DNA of 64,000 bases from Doryteuthis pealeii (GCA_023376005.1 CM042143.1:84154530-84218529); one strand, 5' to 3'; shown: positions 33,385 through 43,615, counted from the stretch's first letter. The notes: generated by a model from the sequence alone, not told the origin. Numbers and translations: made by a program.

Positions 33385-33890
33385 CATGGGCCGCCCTGTC
33401 GGCTGAGGGCATTAGAATGCACCGACTGCATCTTTGCAGAGGGGTAAGAAGAACCCCTCAGTGGGGCCACCTGTTGGCCGTAGGTGGCGACCCATGATGC
33501 TTAAGGATAGAACCCAGGTGGCTGAGCAGTCCATGACTTGCAATACTCCACTTTGGCCCTTTTTTGGGCTAGACGGGCGGTCAGAGAGGCCCCCTCCAAT
33601 CAATCGGCTGGTCATGTCAAGCCCTAGTACCTTATGGCTAGCCCCACCCCTTTTTATCATATGGATGCTAAAAGGCGGTGGCTGAGAGTCTACACATCCT
33701 GGGAATAATGTTAAACTCTATCTGATGGTGAGGTTTCAGTTTTGGGGGTTTGGGGAATATGGAGAACCCCTTCATCACCTTTTCTCCCTGGTCCACTCTG
33801 ACCCGGAGTGGTAGTACCTGTTAGGGTCCCATCTATGGGTTGAATAGAAAAACATGAGTTTATAAACAAAATTTGATTATCCATTAAGAA
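33385..33890 (+). mobile_element. R3 family, most complete copy
   Basis: The head GGGCCGCCCTGTCGGCTGAG, the middle (GGCTGGTCATGTCAAGCCCT), the central block (CTGACCCGGAGTGGTAGTAC) and the pre-tail (CTATGGGTTGAATAGAAAAA) are all in order, giving a family length over 500 bp. No ORF is consistent across copies, so it is likely non-coding. Confidence 0.75.
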
Positions 33891-33927
33891 TGAATTTATT
33901 TCAAAACTTTGTCAGCACTAAATGACA

Positions 33928-34104
33928 AAAAGTTTGTGGTGTAGGTAAATTTTTTTGTAGTGTTCGTAGAATAATCTTCGGAGGTGTAAAAATCCGTTTA
34001 CACATTTGTCTCATGAAAAAACAAAATATACGGATTTTTACACCTCCGAAGATTATTCTACGAACACTACAAAAAAATTTACCTACACCACAAACTTTTT
34101 GAAA
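33928..34104. repeat. Long near-perfect palindrome
   Basis: Arms of about 70 bp, starting AAAAAGTTTGTGGTGTAGGT at 33929, closed by the exact inverse ending at 34102, around a 38-bp loop. Confidence 0.9.
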
Positions 34105-34386
34105 CTTAACATCTTCTTTCAATTGTGCTGTGGACATGTAAACAACTTAATAGCTGGATTATATTTTGAACATTTTTGATAATCTCTTACACTTTTTTAT
34201 ATATTTACACCAAACTCTTTTTTGAGTTTATTTTTGGATTAAAAATGCTTCTGATTTTTAAAAATAAAATTTATTTTATTTTTGAAACAGTATGCGCATT
34301 TTAAAAAATTCAAGCATTCCAGCGTGTGTTTGTACCCCCTATTCTCTTCCAACGGTTTTTTATCCCTTCTTTCTTTCATATATTTT

Positions 34387-34442
34387 TTTGCTCGTTGATG
34401 ATGACCCTTCTACTAAGGCGTCGAAACAGATTCTGTCAGCAG
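34387..34442 (+). ncRNA. Degenerate hammerhead-like motif
   Basis: TTGATGA at 34395-34401 (C3 replaced by T), a seven-pair stem with one bulge (GAC.CCTT / AAGG.GTC), GAAAC at 34423-34427, stem III ACAG-ATT-CTGT at 34426-34436 and C at the cleavage position. Stem I is poor and the C3 change should abolish activity. It is followed by a (TA)n at 34481-34523. Confidence 0.45.
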
Positions 34443-34477
34443 ATAATAATTACTAATTGTTTTTTCAAAATGTTAAA

Positions 34478-34530
<53 letters not shown>

Positions 34531-35059
34531 AAATAAAAATGCTGTTTTATTTTAAGCATGAATCAACGGTGAATTAAAATTGGTGTTAAAATAGACTAAT
34601 ATTTTAGAAATACTGTAGACTTACCAATTGTGTATGAATTAATAGTGTAGGTGATATTGCACTGGTAGGTGATATTGCACTCATTTTTATTACCTGACTA
34701 AGGCAGTAAAATCGCTGATATAAATTGTTTTTAAGTTAATGGATTTTTATTGAAAGATGTAATAAGACCAATGGAGGTGCTTTTATTTTTGAAGAAACAA
34801 TCTTCAAAAGGGCATTTAAATTTGTACACCACATTAATCTTGCTAAGACAAGTAGTTGGAGAGGCGGATGAGTTGTTGTTGGTGACAGAGTTAGTGGTTT
34901 TAAATTTAGGGTAGTATATGTAATTTTACTTTATTTTTTTTCAAACTATTTCATAGAGTTTGTAATTTCGGTGCATCTGGTTATGATAATATATTGTTAT
35001 GTGTGGAAGTGTTCGGTGTAGTATTTTTTTTCCGTTTTTTTTCCGTTTTTTTTCCGATA

Positions 35060-35250
35060 ACTCCAACCTAAAAGAAGGGGAACCACTCTGAATTAATTTT
35101 ATCTGTTAATTAATCTACCCATTATTTTCCCATTAAACTAACCCTAACCCTGTCTTCTTTTTTCCTAGTAGATCAATATATAAATAAATAATTTATCAGT
35201 CAATCAGAATGATTCCCCTTTTTTATGTTGGAGTTATAGGAAATAACCTT
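35060..35250. mobile_element. MITE with telomere-like tract, copy 2
   Basis: The right terminus is intact (TTATAGGAAATAACC); the left terminus begins only at GATAACTCCAACC after a T/CCG-rich run. Internal ACTAACCCTAACCCTGTC. Confidence 0.75.
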
Positions 35251-35326
35251 TTTTTCTTTGTAGCTAAGGTTAATATTTTGAATGGTCTGTCGAATTTATT
35301 TGTCGACAACGTAGTTAGGAAATTCA

Positions 35327-35542
35327 TTGTTGATAAGGGCATTTTGGCTGGCTGAAAGTACAAGGGATGAAAACTTTGATGTACTGATCCACAGACTCCA
35401 CTCTGATATTAATAAATTGGCCAGAAAAGTAGAAAAGATCCTCGTCAGACATGAAATGTCAGTTGTTCAACACGATGTATTAAAGAAAAAATCTTGGCCA
35501 AATATACATATAGAATATAATAAAAGGGAAATAATTTGTTAG
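35327..35542 (+). other. Unidentified 71-codon ORF, coding-like
   Basis: Reads ...STRDENFDVLIHRLHSDINK then LARKVEKILVRHEMSVVQHD. The composition is charged and helical, unlike the AT-driven ORFs around it. It lies between two copies of the telomere-like MITE. Not recognised. Confidence 0.25.
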
Positions 35543-35703
35543 CAATATTCTTTTTCTTTTTTTATTATCTACCTTGGCAGAAGATAACGTTAAAAAATAG
35601 ATAAGAAAAAAAGGGGTACCTTTTCAAAAAAAAAAAAATTGTTAAACATTTTTTGGAGCATATCGCCATTTTGAGCAATTACTTACTTTTTGTCAGGTAA
35701 AAT

Positions 35704-35872
35704 GAATTTTATCTGTTAATTAATCTACCCATTATTTTCCCATTAAACTAACCCTAAACCCTAACCCTAACCCTAAACCGTCTTCTTTTTTTCTAGTAGA
35801 TCAATAAATAAAAAAATAATTTATAAAATTCATTCAGATTGGTTCCCCTTTTTTTAGGTTGGAGTTTATTTC
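35704..35872. mobile_element. MITE with telomere-like tract, copy 3 (ends lost)
   Basis: Only the interior and part of the right arm remain. It carries the longest telomere-like stretch, at about 35748-35778, with four CCCTAA or CCCTAAA units. Confidence 0.7.
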
Positions 35873-35999
35873 TTTTGTCAATAGTTTCGATTTTCATTTC
35901 CTCATAAAAATGAAAATGTTGAATTGAATATATCACTTTATCTAAGAAAGCAAACAGATTTTTATTTTAAATGAAAATTATTGACGGCAATCCCACAAT

Positions 36000-36245
36000 T
36001 ATTTACCCCTTCATCACCATTACTCTCAGGTTCACTCTGACCCGGGGTGGTAGTACCTCTTAGGGTCCTATCTATGGGTTGAATAGAAAAAAATGAGTTT
36101 AAAAAGATGTGTTTAAAAGAGAAAAAAATTAAGTTTTAAAAATTGAGTTAGAAAAAAAAATGAGTTTGAAAAAAAAAAAAGTTGAATATCCATTGAATAT
36201 CCAATAAAATAAAACCTCTCCGGCCTTAAAATCCAACCAATCAAC
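36000..36245 (+). mobile_element. R3 family copy, 3' half
   Basis: TTCACTCTGACCCGGGGTGG, then GGTCCTATCTATGGGTTGAA, ending with a tail remnant (TTAAAATCCAACCAATCAAC). Confidence 0.65.
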
Positions 36246-36760
36246 TAACACACAATTATTTTTCTTCTGTTTAAAGTTATCTCCCTTGTTAATAATTATC
36301 GCCCTTGGATCAAAGCATTTATTTCTTCACGATTTCACGAATCCAACCAAATTTCTATACAAGTTTACGCAGTTTGCTTATATTAACATCTTGAATCTAG
36401 TTTAATCAGTTTATTTCTTTTGGGAAACACAAGGCAAAAAATATTTGCAAAGTTGATTTAGTACAACACAACACCAAACAAATAAGAAAAAAAGTCTGTG
36501 GTGTCAATTTTGGTTTTGAAAATCAACACTCGAAATTATTAGCCTTATATTTGGGCTGTTGGCGATAAGAAATACGAAACTAATTTTGTTATACTAACAT
36601 GTCTGGCTCTAAATGCCCATGCGTGTCGACAGATAACATGCACGTATGTGCGCACTGTTGGTACGCTCCTTTATTCTGGTATATGTTCAAATATTGAGAT
36701 GTAAATATATGACCATATTGAGTAAGCTGAAATATTAAAAGTGTTTCAATTTTCCACCAG

Positions 36761-36763
<3 letters not shown>

Positions 36764-36812
<49 letters not shown>
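36764..36812. repeat. (CA)n(TA)n microsatellite
   Basis: About 29 bp of CA followed by 20 bp of TA. Confidence 0.95.
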
Positions 36813-36831
36813 GTATTACAGTGTATATTAA

Positions 36832-36872
36832 AATAACCTACTCGAGTTTCACCATAAGGATCTTCAGGTTTA
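36832..36872 (-). ncRNA. Hammerhead-like ribozyme
   Basis: CTGAAGA at 36867-36861, stem II two C:G pairs with a TTAT loop, GAAAC at 36850-36846, self-complementary stem III ACTCGAGT at 36847-36840, and A at the cleavage position (36839). Stem I pairs with one mismatch. The 10.1:11.1 pair is T:T, which may weaken it. Confidence 0.55.
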
Positions 36873-36939
36873 ATTCCAACCATTTAATCAAGATATCGAT
36901 TGCCTGTAATTAATCAATATCTTGATTAATTGGTTGAAA

Positions 36940-36980
36940 TTAAACCTGAAGATCCTCATGGTGAAACTGGAGTAGGTTAT
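36940..36980 (+). ncRNA. Hammerhead-like ribozyme, mirror copy
   Basis: CTGAAGA at 36946-36952, GAAAC at 36963-36967, stem III ACT-GG-AGT at 36966-36973 and A at 36974. Same weak stem II as the left arm. Confidence 0.5.
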
Positions 36981-37119
36981 CTCAATATACACTGTAATAT
37001 TAATTCCGCTCTACTAACATAGAAAACTTTATATTCATTATAGCACTGACTTATCTGGTTAATACTTATGATAAACTCAATATTTTATTTCCTGGTATAT
37101 ATTTCCTTTATCATTATAT

Positions 37120-37132
<13 letters not shown>

Positions 37133-37170
<38 letters not shown>

Positions 37171-37194
37171 AGAGAGAGAGAGAGAGAGAGAGAG
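37133..37194. repeat. (TA)n(GA)n microsatellite
   Basis: About 36 bp of TA and 26 bp of GA. Confidence 0.95.
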
Positions 37195-37314
37195 TATCCA
37201 GTTTCTGCTTAACATTTACATTGCAGTGGCATTAGTAAATTATCCAAAAGTGCTCAATGTATCAAAAACAGAGCAATAATAATTTTATTGATTGTAATAT
37301 TGGAAAAGAGTTAA

Positions 37315-37356
37315 AGGTCTACCATGGTTTCGATCTAAATGATCTCATCAGGACCC
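37315..37356 (-). ncRNA. Type I hammerhead ribozyme, complete core
   Basis: Reading the minus strand: 5' stem I strand GGGTC (37356-37352), core CTGATGA (37351-37345), stem II GATC-ATTTA-GATC (37344-37332), GAA (37331-37329), stem III ACC-AT-GGT (37328-37321), cleavage base A (37320) and 3' stem I strand GACCT (37319-37315). Stem I has four Watson-Crick pairs plus a wobble. All invariant hammerhead bases are present. The short palindromic stem III is like those of Penelope-like elements and retrozymes, which may act as dimers. Self-cleavage is predicted, not shown. Confidence 0.85.
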
Positions 37357-37464
37357 TACATTATACTTGACTAAGTCGATGTCATTACTTAAACTGAGAT
37401 AAACTATCAGAAAAGATGTTTAACTAAGGAATGATATCGACTTTGTCAAGTATAACATAAGGTA

Positions 37465-37505
37465 GGGTCTGATGAGATCATTTAGATCGAAACTATGATA
37501 GACCC
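37465..37505 (+). ncRNA. Decayed hammerhead, mirror copy
   Basis: CTGATGA (37469-37475), stem II GATC-ATTTA-GATC (37476-37488) and GAAAC (37489-37493) are intact. Stem III (ACTATGATA) no longer pairs well and one base of stem I is missing. Confidence 0.65.
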
Positions 37506-37534
37506 TTGACTATTTTCCAATATTACTATTACAA

Positions 37535-37540
<6 letters not shown>

Positions 37541-37582
<42 letters not shown>
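37541..37582. repeat. (TA)n microsatellite
   Basis: About 42 bp of alternating TA between two palindromes. Confidence 0.95.
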
Positions 37583-37588
<6 letters not shown>

Positions 37589-37589
37589 T

Positions 37590-37858
37590 ATTTGGGAGAA
37601 TATGTGCTTAATTGAAGTCATACCTAATTTCAAAATTAATTAATTGATAATTAATAAATTAGGCGAATATATCTGTTCAAATGTAAGGCGTAAACAAATC
37701 GAGAAAAAGTCATTCTCTGTATGTACATTTCTTGTCTTTTACTCGATTTGTTTACGCCTTACATTTGAACAGATATATTCGCCTAATTCATTAATTATCA
37801 ACTAATTAATTTTCAAATTAGGTATGACTTCAATTAAACACATATTCTCCCAAAAATT
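37590..37858. repeat. Long palindrome without hammerhead motif
   Basis: Arms of about 115 bp (left includes GGGAGAATATGTGCTTAATT and GCGTAAACAAATCGAG) around a loop near 37715. Neither strand shows CTGANGA with GAAA. Confidence 0.88.
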
Positions 37859-37907
37859 GTCGGCTATCGCCATATCAAACAAACTGTTTGCATACTCTCA
37901 TTATATG

Positions 37908-37916
<9 letters not shown>

Positions 37917-37948
<32 letters not shown>
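37917..37948. repeat. (GA)n microsatellite
   Basis: About 32 bp of GA followed by a (CAGA)n-like stretch. Confidence 0.95.
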
Positions 37949-37950
<2 letters not shown>

Positions 37951-38007
37951 AGACAGACAGACAGTGTGTATGTGTTATATTTAAAATACTTGGACACTTA
38001 ATTGTGG

Positions 38008-38118
38008 TGCAATAGTTAGCAAAATACATGAGTAGACCATTGTTGAGTTCGTTTCTCACTGGGTGTCCCATAATTCTGGACTTGTGCCACATTTAAGCTA
38101 AGTTTAATAAACAACTAT
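38008..38118 (+). mobile_element. tRNA-derived SINE C
   Basis: Box-A-like GTGGTGCAATAGTTAGC and box-B-like GAGTTCGTTTCTCAC, then GTGTCCCATAATTCTGGACT. The same unit occurs at 47158 with a clear target duplication. Confidence 0.65.
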
Positions 38119-38194
38119 ATTTGGAATACTTAGCAGTTTTGTGGAATTGTCGACCAGCCTTTCAAAGCTTTATATAGATTCTTATAGAAGGAAG

Positions 38195-38620
38195 GCTAGA
38201 CGTGTGGTTGTAGAGGCCCAAAATCGGCTAGTCATGTCAAGCCCTAGCACCTATATGATTGTCCCAAACCTATTGCTTTTATGGCAAGTCCTAACCATTT
38301 TTATCATATTTGTGCTAGAAGTTGTGGCTGAGGGTCTTGGTGTCCAGGGTATGATGTTAAACTTTATCTGATGGTGAAGTTCCTATTCTGGAGTTCTGAG
38401 GAATGTGGAGTACCTATTCATCACCATTACTCCCAGGTCCACTATGATTCAGAATGGTAGTATCTGTTAGGGTCCCATCTATGGGTTAAATAAAAAAAGA
38501 TGATTTTGAAAATGTCTGTTTAAAAAAATTGAGTACCCACCAAGAATTAATAAAAGTAAATGTCTTCAGTTTAAAATAATCCAACAAGGCTTGACATGCC
38601 GTAAAATCCAACCAATTTAT
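38195..38620 (+). mobile_element. R3 family copy
   Basis: Middle (CGGCTAGTCATGTCAAGCCC), central block (TTATCTGATGGTGAAG; TGGTAGTATCTGTTAGGGTC) and tail (GGCTTGACATGCCGTAAAAT), in order. Confidence 0.75.
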
Positions 38621-38633
38621 ATAAAGAGATTTG

Positions 38634-38832
38634 GTTATTTCCTATAACTCCAACCTAAAAAAAGGGGGACCTCTCTGAATTAATTTTATCTGTTAATTAA
38701 TCTACCCATTATTTTCCCATTAAACTAACCCTAAACCTGTCTTCTTTTTTCCTAGAAGATCAATAAATAAATAATTTATCAGTCAATCAGGGTGTTTCCC
38801 CTTTTTTATGTTGCAGTTATAGGAAATAACCG
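38634..38832. mobile_element. MITE with telomere-like tract, copy 4
   Basis: Both termini present (GGTTATTTCCTATAACTCC / AGTTATAGGAAATAACC). Candidate 8-bp duplication AGAGATTT/GGAGATTT. Internal CTAACCCTAAACCTG. Confidence 0.82.
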
Positions 38833-38944
38833 GAGATTTTGATGGCGTTTGGAACTTTATAAAATAATGTTTATGACTTCAAATAACTGTTTAAATAATC
38901 TGTTTAATGTGATAATAACTTTACATTAATAATACTAACAAAAT

Positions 38945-39345
38945 TTTTAAAAAACACCCTCCGGGCGATGTAAAAATAAATTTTTGAAAGATATTGCTTG
39001 AGGAGGTGGAAGTTAAAAATTAAATGTCGGAGAGTTTGAACCATAAATCATGAAATCCTCAAATTTATTAAAGGAGTAAAAAAAAAAAAAAATAAACAAT
39101 TTGAAATCGAAACTAAGTTCTATTAACTTTGAATATCTATTAAATAAAACAAACTATATATAAATATATGATACTGGGATGTATCTATTAAAACTTTTTT
39201 AAAAAAACAATGAGGACTGTCTAATGTTGCATGCTCAAATTTTGAGTGTATTTATTCTATGTTATGACGATTTCGGGTATAGTGACGTAGTTTTTGTTAC
39301 AGACAAAAACCAGAAGCAAATCTCCATTATTAATAATATTTTCAA
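38945..39345. repeat. Inverted duplication, arm 1
   Basis: Matches 49555-50005 in inverse orientation (landmarks ACACCCTCCGGGCGATGT, AAATTTATTAAAGGAGTAA, GACGTAGTTTTTGTTACA). Divergence suggests an old pair. Class unknown. Confidence 0.7.
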
Positions 39346-39352
39346 TCGTAAG

Positions 39353-39595
39353 TTACCTTTCTCCACCAAAGAAAAAAAACCTAAACATGGCTTTATCTTC
39401 TAAAAGTTGTATGTTCCCAGCCTTTCCCAGTTTATATAGTATCCAACTAAATTTGTCATTTTCATCATCATAGGCGTCCATCAGTCTACTAGAGACAACG
39501 GCGTAGTGTCCAAAAAAAAGTGGAATGATGTAGCCTGTGCAGGTTGATATGGAGGATGAGCCGTCACCCAAGCAGCAGGTCCCCCCTCTCAACAA
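39353..39595 (-). other. Unidentified 80-codon ORF beside the inverted duplication
   Basis: Reads ...SSRLMDAYDDENDKFSWILY then KLGKAGNIQLLEDKAMF, with a GT donor-like AAAG/GTAACT at its end. It is coding-like in composition but I do not recognise it. Confidence 0.25.
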
Positions 39596-39912
39596 ACATA
39601 CATGTCTACATACATATTTTATTTATTGAAAATTAAATTCTATTCAATTATTATTTAATGTAAGAAGCAGTTTTTTAAAAACTTAATGGCCATTATTATC
39701 GATCGAAATATCACGAAATCATTTTTACATTCTACTATTATCGATTTTACTAAGACTGGTACAAGGCCATTATTGTGAGAGACCCAGTGAGGATTCAACA
39801 GTGGTAATGGTCTGCGTTGCAATCTTGGTAACTATTGACAACCTCCAGTACCTGTAAGAGTTATTTCCCTTTATGATTTATCGCCCTTGCATCATTTTTA
39901 TATTTAAAAAAA

Positions 39913-40124
39913 ATGTTTTTGGTTACTTCCTATAACTCCAACATAAAAAAGGGGAACCACTCTGAATGAATTTTATCTGTTAATTAATCTACCCATTAAA
40001 CTAACCCTAATCCCTAACCCTAACCCCGTCTTCTTTTTTCCTAGTAGATCAATAAATGAATAAATAATTTATCAGTCAATCAGAGTGGTTCTCCTTTTTT
40101 ATGTTGGAGTTATAGGAAATAACC
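39913..40124. mobile_element. MITE with telomere-like tract, copy 5
   Basis: Termini GGTTACTTCCTATAACTCC / GTTATAGGAAATAACC. The internal tract ACCCTAATCCCTAACCC at about 39999-40025 has three CCCTAA-like units. Confidence 0.82.
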
Positions 40125-40314
40125 ATGATTTCTTCATTTGAATATCGGTACGACAGCACCTTTCAGTTTCTTTAAATTTTATAAAAAAAATTTAATTTGT
40201 AAATTGTCACTTATTTTAATTTCTTTTTCCTTAAACTTACATCTAAAAATTTTTTCTAGGAATTTCTTCATTATAACAATGAAATAAATCATGTTAAAAA
40301 GAGCACATCTAAGA

Positions 40315-40572
40315 GTAAAAAAGTAAAGTCGTCGGGGTGGCCTAAAATCGGTATTAGCCAAACAGCAAGGGAGTCTATCCCCTTTTCACTAGTGCTAGGC
40401 CAAGGAGATTGTTTTTTTGGTACCTGAGGTGGAGTGCCACACCTACTATCAGCTTCTTATTTTACCGTACAGATCCCTGTGCTACTCATACACTGAGTTG
40501 GCAAGGGCAGGTATCGAACCAGGAACCTTGAGGTTCCTAGTCGACCACTCTACCGACTGAGCTAAAAATCCA
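40315..40572 (-). mobile_element. tRNA-derived SINE B, near full length
   Basis: On the minus strand the head reads TTAGCTCAGTCGGTAGAG (box A) and GGTTCGATACCTGCCC (box B), a clear tRNA head. The body and end (GGCCACCCCGACGACTTTAC) are shared with copies at 46012, 47530 and 48909. Confidence 0.88.
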
Positions 40573-40600
40573 TATTTTTACAAAACAAATTTACCTCCCT

Positions 40601-41350
40601 CCCCCGTTTGAAAAAATTTTACCAAAAATTAGGGAATTATCCGATTTTAATGAAATTTTCAGTGTTGATTTATCAATGAATGAATTTTATAATGCATCAG
40701 TTATTTTATTTCAAAGCTTTCTGATTTTTTTTAAGGTCACTTAACTTTGACTCCACCCCTTATTTTTGGGTTGCAAAATATCCGTGGGGTTATATACTTT
40801 TGAAACTAATTATGGTATGAATAAAAAGACAAAAGACCGAAGGTGTGAATAGAAGAAAAACAATTTAAGAATGATACTCTGGTAGAAAATAAGTACAAAA
40901 AATCGGAAAATAAAATGAAAATAAAAACTAAAAAAATAATTTTTGGAGATTTTTTTAACTCATTTTGATAATTAATTGGCTATTATCTTATTAAAAAAAT
41001 ATTATATATCAATATTTGTTCTGTTTAAAAGGTGGGGACGCTAAATTTTCAATAGAATTTTTAACAAAAATTATTAGAATTTGATACTAAAGTAAAGTAG
41101 TTATTAAATGAATATGTTTTTAGAATATAATAATATGACATTTTAAACTTAACATCATGATATTCATATTTTAAATTAATTTTATATATTAATTTGTCAT
41201 AGCAGAAATACCTAATTAAATCAGAAAGTTTTGAAATAAAATAACTAATGCATTATAAAACTCATTCATTGATAAATCAACACTGAAAATTTCATTACAA
41301 TCAGATAATTCCCTGATTTTTGGTGGATTTTTTTTCAATCGAGAGGGTTA
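40601..41350. mobile_element. Foldback element with about 130-bp inverted termini
   Basis: The left arm (40601-40727, includes TTTTCAGTGTTGATTTATCA) is the inverse of 41217-41350. The 490-bp centre is AT-rich and non-coding. Confidence 0.78.
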
Positions 41351-41855
41351 AATTTATTTTGTAAACACAGAATTTTTTTATATAATGGTTACGGCCATAT
41401 TTGATCAAAATTGACTGAAAAAATAGTTTGAAATGTATTAAAAATAAATTACATGTGTAATATTATTTTGCTTTTAATTTATGTTACTACTTTTCAACAT
41501 AGACAAAAATTTAACCTTAAATAATCAATTTCATTAATTTAATTCGTTTTTAAAATGAAAAGCAGACAAAAATTTGGGTATACCTATCTTTATAAAGAGA
41601 TAAAACGGCAAAAATGCATCATTTTTACATATACAGATTTTGATTTATAGAATTCACCCATTTTAAAGACTAAAACAAATAATTTTTACATGTGATTTTT
41701 AAAATAATACAACAAAAATTACGTTGTTTCATTCATTTTTTCGGGTTTTGTTGAATTTTAATCCATGGGGAAGGGGCAACACATCACATTTTAGCCATAC
41801 CTATCTATTTATTAATAGTCGTGTTCCTTAATTATACGACCATTATCATCTTACA
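41351..41855. other. Intergenic, nothing recognised
   Basis: AT-rich; no coding or repeat-family match. Confidence 0.45.
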
Positions 41856-41859
41856 ACAT

Positions 41860-42305
41860 CCTCTGGTTAAAAAATGAGACCATACAAATCATCCAAGATG
41901 AAATGCTAAAATGTAAATCCGATTATCTGGTGTTGCTTATCCACCGAATTCTTATTTCTCATGAGTTTCATCAGTGCATCTAAATGATGAACCATTCCGT
42001 TTTCATTATAAAGAAAGAAAGGGAGAAAAAAGGATCTGCTACACAGAAAAAATATAATGAGAGAGAGAGAGAGAGAGAGGGGGTGAATGCGTGGAATAGA
42101 TAACACTAATCTGTTTCATTCGAACATAATGAAAAGATGAAAAGAAGGAAAGAAAGAAAGAAAAAAGAGTGAGAAAGAGAGAGTTAAATCAAGATTATTA
42201 TACTTTTTACAAATTGAACTATTTGGCAATAGCTCTTCAGTAAACATATCAAATGTTGTAATAATTAAATTATCATACTGAAGTATATCCACAGGTCCTG
42301 TTAGC
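41860..42305 (-). repeat. Repeat D, copy 2
   Basis: Inverse of 29965-30410, ending GTATATCCACAGGTCCTG. Contains (GA)n at 42059-42079. Confidence 0.75.
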
Positions 42306-42484
42306 TCATTTATATTTTGTTAAAGTCTATATATTTTAAAACTTGAAAAACGAAGACGACTAATCAAAATAAGCTATTTTCCCAGCAAAATTTATAAAAA
42401 AAGGAGAAAAGGAGATTTGTCTGCACAACATCAAATGAATGAAGAACCAACAAATGTTTAAAACTGGACAAAAATCTCAATAAT

Positions 42485-42885
42485 AATCCCGAGTCCGAGA
42501 AGGTTCCTGAGTCCGACAAGAAATGCCTGAAAAGGCCGGAGGGTATATCGGCCGAAACGTTGTACAAATAACAATGAAGATGGGGACAATAGTCCGAATA
42601 ACGCAGATAATACTAAAAGAAATGTTACTGAATAATTTGCTTTGAAGTAAATAAAACAGGTTTAATATGGCTGGAGGAAAATTTTTAATACAAAAAAAAA
42701 AAAAAGTTTAAAAAAGAAAGAAAAAAAGTGACAGTTTTTTAGATTATTTATGAATTCAACAAATTTTTTATTATTCAAGATAAATTCAGAATTATCAGAT
42801 CCATGTCAGAAAACAGCACAGCTCACATGACTTTCGTAAAACATTTTTTCAAGCCTCATCTCAAACATTCAGAGAAATAATTAAT
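42485..42885 (+). mobile_element. Hammerhead-like repeat, plus copy
   Basis: CTGAAAA at 42527-42533 (one core base changed), stem II GGCC/GGCC, GAAAC at 42554-42558. The downstream 300 bp match 48175-48445 closely, and the family end TCAAGCCTCATCTCAAACAT follows. Confidence 0.65.
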
Positions 42886-42934
42886 TTATAGTTTAGAAAT
42901 AGTTCATTACAAAGCTTAAAGCATTGTGCTGTCC

Positions 42935-43090
42935 TAGATATGACATTAAACTATATCTGATGGTGAGGCTCCAGTTCTGGAGGTCTAGAGAATGTTGTAT
43001 ACCTCTTCATTACCATTACTCCCAGGTCCACTATGACACAGAGTGCTAGTACCTGTTAGGGTCCCATCTATGGGTCAAATAGGTCTGTCT
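42935..43090 (+). mobile_element. R3 family copy, central block
   Basis: ACTATATCTGATGGTGAGGC ... GTTAGGGTCCCATCTATGGG. Confidence 0.7.
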
Positions 43091-43194
43091 AAAAAATATT
43101 TGCATTCAATAGAACCTTCTTAAAACAAACCTTTTAAAAGAAACAATTACACAAAAAAAGTAAATATTAACATACAATGAACGCAATTCCATAA

Positions 43195-43325
43195 CCCACT
43201 TTACAGCACATATCAGATTACCCAGGCTGGGTTACTCATACGCTGAGTTGGTGGGGACCAGTATCAAACCCAAAACCTTGTGGTTCCTAGACGGATGCTC
43301 TACTGACTGAGCTAAAACAGCCCCT
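43195..43325 (-). mobile_element. tRNA-derived SINE B, head half
   Basis: GCTCTACTGACTGAGCTAAA on the plus strand is the inverse of the tRNA box A. It directly abuts a SINE A copy. Confidence 0.75.
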
Positions 43326-43334
43326 GTATATTTA

Positions 43335-43615
43335 TTTACCAACCCCTCCGCACAAGTAGGATATGACACAAGGTCAATTTCTTAAGCGGAGTTCAACAGG
43401 TTTGAATTCAGAGTTTTCCTTCTCCTAGACTGGTTGCCTAACCAAGGTTAAAGAGCACAGTCTGCTATTTACCCATAGCTGGAGGGAGAGTAGGATTCAT
43501 ACCTTTCCCAAGGTTATTAGCGCTAAGTGAAATGAAATTACCACATTCAGGATTTGAACCCAGGGCGACGAGTCCATTTCCCATGACTTTAACCGTTACA
43601 CCACGCGCTTCCACA
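43335..43615 (-). mobile_element. tRNA-derived SINE A, full length
   Basis: The best full copy. On the minus strand the head has GTGTAACGGTTAAAGTCATG (box A) and GGGTTCAAATCCTG (box B). The 3' end is at the CCAACCCCTCCGCAC side. Confidence 0.88.

Larger units (their letters stand above)
36816..37005. mobile_element. Inverted pair carrying two hammerhead-like motifs
   Basis: Arms of about 85 bp, beginning ATTACAGTGTATATT and closing with the inverse. Each arm carries one hammerhead-like motif facing outward (minus at left, plus at right). Element boundaries lie next to microsatellites. Confidence 0.8.
37270..37537. mobile_element. Inverted pair carrying an intact hammerhead and a decayed partner
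   Basis: Arms of about 110 bp around a centre near 37403. Landmarks GTAATATTGGAAAAGAG at left and its inverse at right. Flanked by (TA)n on the right. Confidence 0.85.

Noticed and set aside
35748..35778. True interstitial telomere from a chromosome fusion
   Set aside because: The CCCTAA units lie at a fixed place inside a MITE with other copies nearby.
37270..37858. CRISPR-like array in the repeated palindromes
   Set aside because: No regular repeat-spacer periodicity; eukaryotic context; structure is explained by inverted pairs.
40315..40572. Functional tRNA gene from its strong A and B boxes
   Set aside because: No full cloverleaf, and the same body follows the head at several other sites, so it is a SINE.
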